Below are positions 14,904-22,442 of a stretch of DNA of 36,573 nt, in pieces; position 1 is the stretch's first letter; every line of letters starts with the position of its first letter. The notes beneath the pieces were generated by a model that did no database searches, was not told the DNA's origin, and saw nothing but the letters and a program-made list of their open reading frames with translations. Origin of the DNA: Bacteroidia bacterium (GTDB lineage: Bacteria; Bacteroidota; Bacteroidia; J057). The position numbers and the translations under genes were made by a program. The stretch lies in assembly GCA_030731845.1 (NCBI GenBank), contig JANQTF010000085.1, positions 19,734 through 56,306 of the forward strand, in the 5' to 3' direction.

Positions 14904-17132
14904 ATGCCATTGATGATGAAAGCCAAGATCCCTTTTTATGCGTCTATGGACGAAATGGACTGCGGTCCTGCCTGTCTGAGAATGGCAGCGGCGTCTTATG
15001 GTAAATATTATTCGCTGGATCACCTCCGAGAACTTTCCTTTCTCAGCCGGGATGGGGTAAGCCTGCACAACCTTTCAGAGGCAGCCAAGGCAATCGGGTT
15101 TGAGACGCTCATGCTCAAGGTGAATTTCGAGACACTGGAAAGCCAGTGTCCGATGCCCTGTGTGGTTTATTGGAATCAGAATCATTTTATTTTGGTGACA
15201 GAGATCATCACACGGCGTGGGCGTACCTGGATCAAAGTGGCAGATCCCGCCAACGGCATCCATAAGGTGGACAAGGAGACCTTTCTCAATAGTTGGGCAG
15301 ATGCTACCTCTGCTAAAGGAGTAGTACTTCTACTCGAACCCACCGAAGACTTTTACCTTGCTTCCACGGAAAACACTCCCTCAGATGGGCTGGGCTTTCT
15401 CTATCGCTACCTCAAGCCATATACCAACGCCATCAGACTGGTGCTTGGCGGAATGATCATCACCACGCTCATCACGTTGGTGTTTCCTTTTTTGACCCAA
15501 TTCATGGTGGATGTGGGGATTGGAGAGAAAAATGTTCACATCGTCTGGCTCATTCTGGTGGCGCAATTTTTCTTGTTTCTCGGTGAATCTTCCATCAGTG
15601 TGTTTCGGTCGTGGATCATGCTTCACATGAACTCCCGGGTGAGCATTTCCATTATTTCAGAATTCCTGGCCAAGCTGATCCGATTGCCAATCAGATTTTT
15701 TGACATCAAATCAGTAGGAGACATCACCCAGCGAATCGAAGACCACGGCAGGATTGAGTCTTTTCTCACGGGACAGCTCCTTTCGGTCGTCTTTTCGATG
15801 GTGAATGTGGTGATGTTTTCTGCGATCCTGTTGTTCTATAACTGGAAAATTTTTGCGGTATTTCTGGTTCTTAGTGCCGTTTCTATTGCGTGGGTATTCC
15901 TCTTTATGAAACATCGGCGAGTTCTGGACTACAAACGGTTTCAGAATTTTCAGCAAAACCAGCAAAATATCTTCGAACTGATCTCGGGGATGCAGGAAAT
16001 TAAGCTCAACCAAGCTGAGAACAAGAAGCGATGGGAATGGGAGCGAGTGCAGGTGAGTCTGTTTCAGATCAATCTCAAGTCTCTTCTTTTGGAGCAATAT
16101 CAGCAGACCGGCTACTTGTTTTTTGCCAATCTCAAAAACATTATTCTCGCCTTCATTGCAGCTTATGAGACGCTGCAAGGTAATATGACCCTCGGAATGT
16201 TACTGGGGATCAGCTACATCATTGGCCAGACCAATGGCCCGCTTGAGCAGCTAGTCAGCTTCTTTCGGGCTGCTCAGGATGCCCGTATCAGCATCGATCG
16301 CCTCCAGGAAATTCATCATAAGGAAGACGAAGACCGCTTGGAGGCCGAAGAGGGAGAAGTAACTCTTCTCCCGGAGTCCTTTTATCTGACACAAGACATT
16401 GAGATTAACGATTTGAGCTTCCAGTATGAAGGCCCAAGCTCACCCTTTGTGCTCGAAGACGTCAATCTGATCATACCTGCCGGCAAGATAACTGCGTTGG
16501 TTGGGGCTAGTGGCAGCGGAAAAACAACCCTCATGAAGCTATTGCTGCGGTTTTATGAGCCTACCACTGGGGAAATACAGGTAGGCGAACAGCTGATTCA
16601 TGAGTTTTCTGCTCGCCATTGGCGATCAGGTTGTGGGGTCGTGATGCAGGACGGCTATCTATTTTCAGATACAATTCTTAACAACATCACCCTCTGCGAC
16701 ACAGGAGATGTGGACCAGGCACAGCTCGGCAGGGCGCTTTATGTCTCTAACCTGCAAGGATATGTGGACAGTCTTCCGCTTGGGCTCCTGACCAAGCTTG
16801 GTGCCAACGGACTCGGCTTGAGTGGGGGGCAGCGGCAGCGCCTCCTCATCGCCAGAGCGGTGTACAAAAACCCGTCTTTTCTGCTATTTGATGAGGCTAC
16901 CAGTGCCCTCGATGCCAAAAACGAACGCATCATCGTGGAGCGGCTCCAGGAGTTTTTTGCTGACAAAACGGTGATTGTGATTGCTCACAGACTCAGTACC
17001 GTCAAGTCTGCTGACCAGATTATTGTGCTCGACAATGGCAAAATTGTAGAAACCGGCTCTCATCTTGACCTCACCCACAAGCGTGGGGAGTATTTTCATC
17101 TTGTGAAAAATCAGCTGGAATTGGGTTCCTGA
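14904..17132 (+). CDS. Peptidase-containing ABC transporter (C39 protease, TM domain and ATPase)
   Basis: 742 residues. C39 peptidase domain 1-135 with catalytic C20 (MDCGPACLRM), H94 (NQNHFILV) and D114 (VADPANG). Transmembrane domain about 175-450 with six predicted helices. ATPase about 480-740 with Walker A 534-542 (GASGSGKTT), signature LSGGQRQRLLIARAVY, Walker B FLLFDEATSALD and H-loop IVIAHRLS. It would cut leader peptides after Gly-Gly and export the product over the inner membrane. Both upstream precursors end their leaders in Gly-Gly. It is complete, with all key residues. The start at 14904 could instead be the ATG at 14913 or 14916, which would lose only 3-4 residues. A short HlyD-like gene follows 42 bases later. 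Confidence 0.95.
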   Translation: MPLMMKAKIPFYASMDEMDCGPACLRMAAASYGKYYSLDHLRELSFLSRDGVSLHNLSEAAKAIGFETLMLKVNFETLESQCPMPCVVYWNQNHFILVTEIITRRGRTWIKVADPANGIHKVDKETFLNSWADATSAKGVVLLLEPTEDFYLASTENTPSDGLGFLYRYLKPYTNAIRLVLGGMIITTLITLVFPFLTQFMVDVGIGEKNVHIVWLILVAQFFLFLGESSISVFRSWIMLHMNSRVSISIISEFLAKLIRLPIRFFDIKSVGDITQRIEDHGRIESFLTGQLLSVVFSMVNVVMFSAILLFYNWKIFAVFLVLSAVSIAWVFLFMKHRRVLDYKRFQNFQQNQQNIFELISGMQEIKLNQAENKKRWEWERVQVSLFQINLKSLLLEQYQQTGYLFFANLKNIILAFIAAYETLQGNMTLGMLLGISYIIGQTNGPLEQLVSFFRAAQDARISIDRLQEIHHKEDEDRLEAEEGEVTLLPESFYLTQDIEINDLSFQYEGPSSPFVLEDVNLIIPAGKITALVGASGSGKTTLMKLLLRFYEPTTGEIQVGEQLIHEFSARHWRSGCGVVMQDGYLFSDTILNNITLCDTGDVDQAQLGRALYVSNLQGYVDSLPLGLLTKLGANGLGLSGGQRQRLLIARAVYKNPSFLLFDEATSALDAKNERIIVERLQEFFADKTVIVIAHRLSTVKSADQIIVLDNGKIVETGSHLDLTHKRGEYFHLVKNQLELGS

Positions 17133-17174
17133 TCGCAAGGCCATCTATTTCTGATTCACTAACATCCTACAGAC

Positions 17175-17633
17175 ATGACGGATTTGTATCGCAAAAGCCC
17201 AGAGGCTGAGGCACTTCTTAAAGGGATTCCTCCCCACCTTTTTCGCTCTGCGCTGCTCTGCTTTGCCTTGGTACTGGCATCAGTTGTGGTATTGGGGATG
17301 ACCATTTCTTTTCCCATCGAATCGAATTGGGATGGCTATGTAAGGATCATAGATCGGGGAAATGGTGCTTTTGAGCTGCTAGTGGATCGTCAGGATGGGA
17401 TGGCTCAATATGTGGCGCATGAGATAACTCTCAGGCTCCGGGAAGATGAGGGAAAGGAGTTGTTGCTCGAAGGGATAGTCGGGGAAGTCAGCGATCGGGG
17501 CATCACTGTGCTGGCGACTGCTCACCAAGCCGATTGGGCCTCGCAGAAAGAGTCTAGATTTGCCAGTATCAGTGTGCGGCAGGGGAAGCTTCCCCTGTGG
17601 AAAAAACTTCTGGGAGGGTGGTTCATGACATAA
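17175..17633 (+). CDS. Miniature HlyD-like membrane protein, possible adaptor of the exporter
   Basis: 152 residues with one transmembrane helix at about 23-45. The N-terminus (SPEAEALLKGIPPHLFR, then the helix, then ISFPIE) resembles the start of Bacteroidota HlyD-type membrane fusion proteins. The C-terminus (GIVGEVSDRGI, then ISVRQGKLPLWKKLLGGW) resembles their last beta-domain and tail. The long alpha-hairpin and lipoyl halves normally between these (about 250 residues) are absent. Position 42 bases after the C39 exporter supports an adaptor role in the inner membrane facing the periplasm. Without the hairpin it could not reach a TolC-type channel in the usual way. Homology is judged by eye, so an unrelated small membrane protein remains possible. 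Confidence 0.6.
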   Translation: MTDLYRKSPEAEALLKGIPPHLFRSALLCFALVLASVVVLGMTISFPIESNWDGYVRIIDRGNGAFELLVDRQDGMAQYVAHEITLRLREDEGKELLLEGIVGEVSDRGITVLATAHQADWASQKESRFASISVRQGKLPLWKKLLGGWFMT

Positions 17634-17728
17634 TGCCTTGCCCGGATCAATTCTTATGTGAGGTCGCTGCGAGAAGAGAACATTCTATAGAATTCCTCCC
17701 CGCATTTTTCCCTCATTCTCTTTCTTGA

Positions 17729-17736
17729 TACTTTTG
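17729..17736 (+). promoter_or_regulatory. Bacteroidota -7 element TACTTTTG upstream of the TrpF-like gene
   Basis: Full match to TAnnTTTG. It lies only 7 bases before ATG 17744, so transcription would start at or just before that codon. Use of the in-frame ATG at 17756 would then give a short leader. No clear -33 TTTG was found at 18-20 bases. The same octamer precedes the cyclase and HAD genes. Confidence 0.45.
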
Positions 17737-17743
17737 GAGTGAA

Positions 17744-18382
17744 ATGAATCAAACCATGCGCTCCTCCCTGGCCATTGGGCCGCTTACCAACCTGCAGGAT
17801 GCTCGCTCAAGCGCAGCAGTAGGATTTGACTTTGTTAGCTTCAGTCTGGAGCGCGGCAGCCACCGCATGCTGGCTGGCAACCTGATCTGGGGCATTGCTA
17901 CCTGGCTCTCCGGGCCTCGCATTGTGATTGAGTTGAATACTTTCTCACTGGATGAATTGGCTACCCTTGGAGAAACGATAAGCGTTCACGCATTGTCCTT
18001 TCCGCTGGAGGACTGGAGTAGCTCTGCCTGGGGGCGTGGTGAAGAAACGCTTGAATTTTCTGCGCCAGAGATCTGGCTACGAAGTGAGAAAACAATTTCG
18101 GTGCAGGATCTCAGAAATCTGATCGATTTGGAACAGGACCGGGGTAGGATAGTCAGGGTATTGCTTCCCGGTGATAATGTGGGCGAGCAACTTCACGACG
18201 TAGCAGAACATATTTTCTTGCATTTTTCCTCTTTAGCATTCCTGAAGGATTTTCTCACTTCCTCTACCTGGATGCCGACGGGCTTTTTTCTGGGGCAGGA
18301 AGCCGAAGAAGAATTTGGCTTGCTGAATTATGAGGGCATTGATGACCTGATGGAGGTTGTGGCTGCGCGATTCGGAGAATAG
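17744..18382 (+). CDS. TrpF-like beta/alpha-barrel protein lacking the catalytic cysteine
   Basis: 212 residues, soluble. The N-terminus mirrors phosphoribosylanthranilate isomerase: LAIGPLTNLQDARSSAAVG and DFVSFSLE correspond to the TrpF blocks KICGI-TNLEDA and GADxxGF. The Cys of KICG, the catalytic base of TrpF, is replaced (AIGPL), and the phosphate-binding Gly-rich loop near the C-terminus is not apparent. It is therefore probably a non-isomerase relative of a kind I recall as an unnamed family in Bacteroidota (conserved WLSGPRIVIEL). It follows the RiPP exporter genes by 110 bases but has its own -7 element, so membership of that operon is doubtful. Start could be 17744 or 17756. Confidence 0.65.
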   Translation: MNQTMRSSLAIGPLTNLQDARSSAAVGFDFVSFSLERGSHRMLAGNLIWGIATWLSGPRIVIELNTFSLDELATLGETISVHALSFPLEDWSSSAWGRGEETLEFSAPEIWLRSEKTISVQDLRNLIDLEQDRGRIVRVLLPGDNVGEQLHDVAEHIFLHFSSLAFLKDFLTSSTWMPTGFFLGQEAEEEFGLLNYEGIDDLMEVVAARFGE

Positions 18383-18490
18383 GCTCTGAGCTCCTGATGC
18401 AACAAAAAAAAAGGGCAGTTGCGGATTCTTGGTTTGTCAAAGAAAACCGACAATCTTCATGGCTTCCCAACAACTCCGGTTAATCTACAG

Positions 18491-18498
18491 TACTTTTG
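18491..18498 (+). promoter_or_regulatory. Bacteroidota -7 element TACTTTTG upstream of the cyclase gene
   Basis: Full match to TAnnTTTG, 30 bases before ATG 18529, giving a 5' leader of roughly 25 bases. The -33 element is not evident, so the call rests on the -7 match and position in a 146-base intergenic gap. Confidence 0.5.
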
Positions 18499-18528
18499 TG
18501 TAAATTTTCAAAACGCTAGCCCCAATAA

Positions 18529-19599
18529 ATGAATCGCGATACCCTTAGTACGTTTTTAGAAAGAGGCTTCTATGGGGTAGTCGTGGGGGTGGTCTATGCC
18601 TGGATCAACCTGAAGGGAGGCATAGAGCTCTTCCTGATCTGTATGACCATTGGCTTTTCTATCGGGTTTTTTACGGGGCTGCTGGAGCGCGGGCTTCACA
18701 TGACGCGGCTGCGCAGGCAGCAGTTTCTCGTGGTGCTATTTGTTCGCTCTCTGGCCAACCTGGCCGTGATTGTGCTATCCATTTTGCTCGTGCTGGGTGC
18801 CTACCGCATGATCTCGGGCAATATCGATTTGACCACCATTCGCATGCAACTCATCGGCTGGGTGAGAGATGGGAATTTTGTTTACGTGGTGTTTTATGCA
18901 CTTGTGGTATTGGTCCTGCTGCAATTTATCACGCTGGTGTCGCGCCTGCTGGGGCCCAAGATGCTGATCAATTACCTGGTAGGGCGCTACCACACCCCAC
19001 AAGAAGAAGACCGGATTTTCATGTTTATGGATCTGCGAGCATCCACCACCATTGCAGAGCGGTTGGGGCATTTGAAATGGCATCAGTTTCTCAATGACTT
19101 TTTCTTTGACATAGGCCGCCCCATTCGTCGTGCCAAGGGTGAAGTGTATCAGTATGTAGGAGATGAGGTGGTGATTTCGTGGCCTGCAAAAGTAGGCGCA
19201 AAGAACCTGAATTGCATTCACTGCTTTTTCTGGATCTGGCACAAAATGTATCAGCGAAGAGAATACTACCTCAAAAAATATGGCTATGAGCCTGTATTCA
19301 AGGCCGGCTACCACGTAGGGAAGGTGATCGTAGGCGAAATCGGAGATTATACCCGTGACATCGTTTTTCACGGCGATACGGTCAACACGGCCTCTCGCAT
19401 CCAAATGGAGTGCAATGTCTGGAACAGACGCCTGCTGCTCTCCGATACATTGCTCAATCGTTTGGAGCTGGGAAAGGAATACACATCTGAATATATCACC
19501 AACATTCGCCTTCGTGGCAAAAACGAGGAGTTGGGTCTCTACAGCCTCGATCCGGTGAAGCCGATCCCCATGCCCACGCCTGTGGCGCCGGAGGAGTGA
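18529..19599 (+). CDS. Membrane-anchored class III adenylate/guanylate cyclase
   Basis: 356 residues. The N-terminal 150 residues contain about four transmembrane helices (for example ELFLICMTIGFSIGFFTGLL and a segment rich in Val/Leu after position 120). The cyclase domain runs from about 160 to 345. Metal-binding aspartates are D168 (FMDLRAST) and D212 (YVGDEVVISW). N286 and R290 (VNTASR) match the transition-state Asn and Arg. The fold ends with LRGKNEELGLYSLDPV. It would make cAMP or cGMP at the inner membrane. Substrate preference cannot be decided safely from the motif. No cyclic nucleotide receptor gene is adjacent. The next gene encodes an SPFH protein 83 bases downstream on the same strand. 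Confidence 0.9.
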   Translation: MNRDTLSTFLERGFYGVVVGVVYAWINLKGGIELFLICMTIGFSIGFFTGLLERGLHMTRLRRQQFLVVLFVRSLANLAVIVLSILLVLGAYRMISGNIDLTTIRMQLIGWVRDGNFVYVVFYALVVLVLLQFITLVSRLLGPKMLINYLVGRYHTPQEEDRIFMFMDLRASTTIAERLGHLKWHQFLNDFFFDIGRPIRRAKGEVYQYVGDEVVISWPAKVGAKNLNCIHCFFWIWHKMYQRREYYLKKYGYEPVFKAGYHVGKVIVGEIGDYTRDIVFHGDTVNTASRIQMECNVWNRRLLLSDTLLNRLELGKEYTSEYITNIRLRGKNEELGLYSLDPVKPIPMPTPVAPEE

Positions 19600-19682
19600 C
19601 CAAGGGGCTTTTTGTATCGTCTTCCCGAACAATCTAATCTTTTCCTATCTTCCGGGTAACTAAACCATCAACAATATTGGTC

Positions 19683-20693
19683 ATGGGTCTATTCGATTTT
19701 CTCAAAGGACAGTTCATCGACATCATCGAATGGGTAGATTTCTCCCGGGATGTGCTGATGTGGAAATTTCCTGATCAAGACAAGGAAATAAAAATGGGAG
19801 CACAGCTCACGGTGCGTGACTCGCAGGCAGCGGTGCTGCTCAATGAAGGCAAGATGGCAGACATCTTTGAGCCGGGGCGCTATGAGCTCACTACCCGCAA
19901 CATGCCGATCATGACGACCATCAACTCCTGGAAATATGGATTTGAGTCGCCATTCAAGGCAGATGTGTATTTTTTCAATACGAGGCAGTTTACCGATAAC
20001 AAGTGGGGCACTCCCAGCCCGGTTACGATTGCCGATAGTAAGTTTGGTCAGATAGAATTTCGTGCCTTCGGTGCTTATAATTTCCGGATTCAGGATTTCG
20101 AGCTTTTCTTTAAAGAATTTGCCGGAACAGATCCAGTCATTACCCTCGATGAGATTGAGGGCATGATCAAAGGAAAGCTCATGGACCGTTTCACCGAAAT
20201 TGTGGCTGAAATGGCAGAAACAGACCTCTCCTTTGTGCAGATGCAGGCACAGAAAACAGAGTTTGTAGCGGCCCTCATGCCCCGCATCAGTGATTACTTT
20301 GCTGAGTTTGGATTGGCGATTACCGACTTCTCCATCCAGAGCATTACCCTGCCACCGGAGCTCCAGGAATATTTGCGAAAAAATACCCAGATGAATATGG
20401 TGGGTGATTTAGATCGATTTATGAAGTTTCAGGCTGGCAATGCCCTTGAAAAATCGGCAGAAAACCCTGGTGGAGGAAATGTAGGTATAGATATGGGTGC
20501 GGGTTTGGCCATGGGAAAGATGATGGCAGATGCAATGAAACCAGAATCTGCGGGTGCTGGAGCCGGAGCCGTGGCCCAAAGCAAAGAAGACATTATGAAA
20601 CTCTTAAAAGATCTGGGCGAACTCAAAAGTGCCGGAATCCTGACACAGGAAGAGTTTGATGCAAAAAAGAAGGAACTACTGGCAAGGTTGTAG
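19683..20693 (+). CDS. SPFH-domain protein with C-terminal SHOCT domain
   Basis: 336 residues from ATG 19683. A TTG two codons upstream is in frame but less likely. Residues about 1-260 form a YdjI/virion-core-like SPFH domain: MGLFDFLKGQFIDIIEW, then GAQLTVRDSQAAVLLNEGKM, PGRYELTTRNMPI and LTDFSIQSITLPPELQEYL-like end. A Gly/Ala-rich linker at 263-295 follows. The last 35 residues are a SHOCT module (KEDIMKLLKDLGELKSAGILT, then EEFDAKKKELL), a short helical oligomerisation motif. Such proteins assemble on membranes. There is no signal peptide. It may be cotranscribed with the cyclase. A weak intrinsic terminator lies about 100 bases downstream. Confidence 0.85.
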   Translation: MGLFDFLKGQFIDIIEWVDFSRDVLMWKFPDQDKEIKMGAQLTVRDSQAAVLLNEGKMADIFEPGRYELTTRNMPIMTTINSWKYGFESPFKADVYFFNTRQFTDNKWGTPSPVTIADSKFGQIEFRAFGAYNFRIQDFELFFKEFAGTDPVITLDEIEGMIKGKLMDRFTEIVAEMAETDLSFVQMQAQKTEFVAALMPRISDYFAEFGLAITDFSIQSITLPPELQEYLRKNTQMNMVGDLDRFMKFQAGNALEKSAENPGGGNVGIDMGAGLAMGKMMADAMKPESAGAGAGAVAQSKEDIMKLLKDLGELKSAGILTQEEFDAKKKELLARL

Positions 20694-20797
20694 TGGAGAA
20701 CTTTTCAAGAAAGAAAACCGACATGAAAGAAGATTTTCAATATGATAATCTGTGATTCTCAGTTTTTTTTCAAATTTGTGCTGTTCGCAATTTTGGC

Positions 20798-20817
20798 AAA
20801 AGCAAACCTGCTTTTTT
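20798..20817 (+). terminator. Weak intrinsic terminator after the SPFH gene
   Basis: AAAAGCA (20798-20804) pairs with TGCTTTT (20809-20815) around loop AACC and continues into a T run. The stem is AT-rich, so efficiency may be low. Confidence 0.5.
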
Positions 20818-20819
20818 GA

Positions 20820-21134
20820 TAAATTGTCTTGAAATCGTTTTCGGGTTAGTGTTTTCGCAATAAAACATGAATTGTCTTACAGGGATTGTTAGCCAAGGTG
20901 CTTTCGGCTGAACAAGTAATGTGAAGAATGTGTTAGGAATATTGTAAAATCTTTCTCATATTCGATACAGCGAAATGCAAAGATCGCTATCGGTGGACCG
21001 ATAAAGGAACCTTGCAAAGAATGCCCTCGAGTTCGGCAGCGTCTTGTGAATAAGCCCAATTCTCTCTTCTTTGGCGCTGCGCGACTCTACTACTACTCAC
21101 TCCTGAACTAGAGGCTGTCTTCCCAGACAGCCTC
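20820..21134 (+). ncRNA. Candidate structured small RNA ending at a strong terminator
   Basis: Between the SPFH terminator and the strong terminator at 21111 lie about 300 bases without an open frame. They contain GAGTTCGGCAGCG (21029-21041), which can pair with CGCTGCGCGACTC (21075-21087) apart from a 3x3 internal loop, over a 33-base loop. The palindrome TATCGGTGGACCGATA lies at 20988-21003. A terminator placed before, not after, the glycosyltransferase gene implies a transcript ending here. A 6S-like RNA is one possibility, but no family signature was recognised and the 5' end is undefined. Confidence 0.3.
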
Positions 21135-21140
21135 TTCTTT
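21111..21140 (+). terminator. Strong rho-independent terminator
   Basis: GAGGCTGTCT (21111-21120) pairs perfectly with AGACAGCCTC (21125-21134) around TCCC, followed by TTCTTT. It lies only 14 bases before the GTG start of the glycosyltransferase gene, so it could also act as an attenuator of that gene. Confidence 0.75.
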
Positions 21141-21153
21141 GTATATTAGCCCT

Positions 21154-22263
21154 GTGAATTCGAATCCACGCATTCTGCTAGCTCCCATGGACTGGGGCCT
21201 GGGGCATACTACCCGCATCATCGCTGTGGGCAGAGCGCTGGCTCTGAGAAATGCTACCCTGATTCTTGCAGGCACAGCCGCTCAACTGAAGGTGATGGGC
21301 GAGGCCTTTCCATTGGCCGAGAAGGTGCTCCTTTCCGGCTATGAAGTGACCTATGGCAGGCGCCTGCCGGCAAGCTGGCATGTCTTGCGTCAGGTTCCTC
21401 GTTTGCTTCGGGTAATTAAGCAAGAGCATCAATGGATTATGCATCATGCCTCGGCGCTCAGGCTTGATGCCATTATTTCAGACAATCGCTATGGGCTTTG
21501 GCACCCGGATATTCCCTCCGTGATCATTTCCCATCAATTGGTTCCGCCTGTGTGGCGGGCTGGTGCGGGTATGAGCGCCTGGTTGTGGGGCGCACATCGG
21601 CGCTTCCTGGAGCGCTTTGATCAGGTCTGGATTCCGGATCTCCCCGGCGCTGCTTCTCTCGCCAGAGAGATGATTCCCCCAAATCTCTCTCCTCGATATA
21701 AATGGATTGGATATTTATCTCGACTCCGTGGGATGATACCCGCTGCCCCTTCCTATTTGCCAGATCATTTAGCAGCACCAGATCTGCTGGTCCTTTTGTC
21801 TGGGCCTGAGCCACAGCGAAGCCTCCTGCAAGATCAGGTTTTGAAGCAAATGCCTGGACTTGCCGCCACGACCTGGCTGGTTCAAGGACTTCCAGGAGAG
21901 GCCAGACTGCCACGGCAGGTGAAAGGAGGACTGATCATTCCTTACCTGGATGCGCAGGCACTTTCCTATTGGTTGCCAAGGGCTGGGGTTGTTTTGGCAA
22001 GATCGGGCTATAGCAGCCTGATGGATTTTGCATGCCTGGGATTGCGAAATCTGGTTTTGGTTCCTACCCCAGGACAGCCAGAGCAGGAGTATCTGGCCAG
22101 GGAGCTTGCCGCCCACAACAGGGTGGCGGTTGCTGATTTCCGTAACCTGAGCCTCGGTCAGGTCATTCAGGAAGCGAGAACTGCTTCTGGATTCCGAAAA
22201 AAGCTGGATGATGAAAATCATCTCGGCTCAGTGGTAGGGAATTTTATGACTGAAATGTTGTAA
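21154..22263 (+). CDS. GT-B fold glycosyltransferase, MurG/GT28-like
   Basis: 369 residues from GTG 21154. A TTG at 21139 is in frame but closer to the terminator, and the family start pattern ILLAPMDWGLGHTTR begins just after the GTG. N-terminal domain: Gly-rich loop GLGHTTRIIAVGRAL, then LDAIISDNRYGL. C-terminal domain: LLVLLSGPEPQR and the nucleotide-sugar block ARSGYSSLMDFACLGL with VPTPGQPEQEYLA, as in MurG-like enzymes (UDP-sugar binding). It is predicted to be cytosolic or membrane-associated. Acceptor unknown. No polysaccharide cluster surrounds it. An 8-bp inverted repeat (AAATGTTG at 22253 and CAACATTT at 22273) overlaps the stop and may mark the transcript end. Confidence 0.75.
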   Translation: MNSNPRILLAPMDWGLGHTTRIIAVGRALALRNATLILAGTAAQLKVMGEAFPLAEKVLLSGYEVTYGRRLPASWHVLRQVPRLLRVIKQEHQWIMHHASALRLDAIISDNRYGLWHPDIPSVIISHQLVPPVWRAGAGMSAWLWGAHRRFLERFDQVWIPDLPGAASLAREMIPPNLSPRYKWIGYLSRLRGMIPAAPSYLPDHLAAPDLLVLLSGPEPQRSLLQDQVLKQMPGLAATTWLVQGLPGEARLPRQVKGGLIIPYLDAQALSYWLPRAGVVLARSGYSSLMDFACLGLRNLVLVPTPGQPEQEYLARELAAHNRVAVADFRNLSLGQVIQEARTASGFRKKLDDENHLGSVVGNFMTEML

Positions 22264-22352
22264 TTGTTGTTGCAACATTTATGGTGAAAGTAGCCTGTGA
22301 GTTAATTTGATTTGGAAGATGTAGAATGTCTGACTTTGAATTAACTAATGAT

Positions 22353-22360
22353 TATATTTG
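22353..22360 (+). promoter_or_regulatory. Bacteroidota -7 element TATATTTG upstream of the Omp28/SprB-repeat gene
   Basis: Full match to TAnnTTTG, 83 bases before the start codon. A TTTG at 22335-22338 could be the -33 box, but the spacing of 14 is shorter than usual. Confidence 0.4.
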
Positions 22361-22442
22361 ATGCTAGACGAAACAGGATCGCTATCATATTTGCCGTTCT
22401 TAACGCATTACCTCATTTGACCACGACTTAACCTTTCTCAAC

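Larger units (their letters stand above)
20694..21153. other. 460-base intergenic region with several hairpins
   Basis: No protein gene is supported. It holds, in order, a weak terminator for the SPFH gene (20798-20817), a perfect palindrome (20988-21003), a long interrupted hairpin (21029-21087) and a strong terminator (21111-21140). I searched for tRNA, tmRNA, RNase P and SRP RNA signatures and found none. Described separately below as a possible small-RNA gene. Confidence 0.5.

Noticed and set aside
17744-18382. Functional phosphoribosylanthranilate isomerase (trpF)
   Set aside because: The catalytic Cys of the KICG motif is missing and no trp genes are near.
20694-21153. tRNA, tmRNA, RNase P or SRP RNA gene
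   Set aside because: No T-loop GTTCRANNC in a cloverleaf context and none of the conserved core motifs of the other RNAs were seen.
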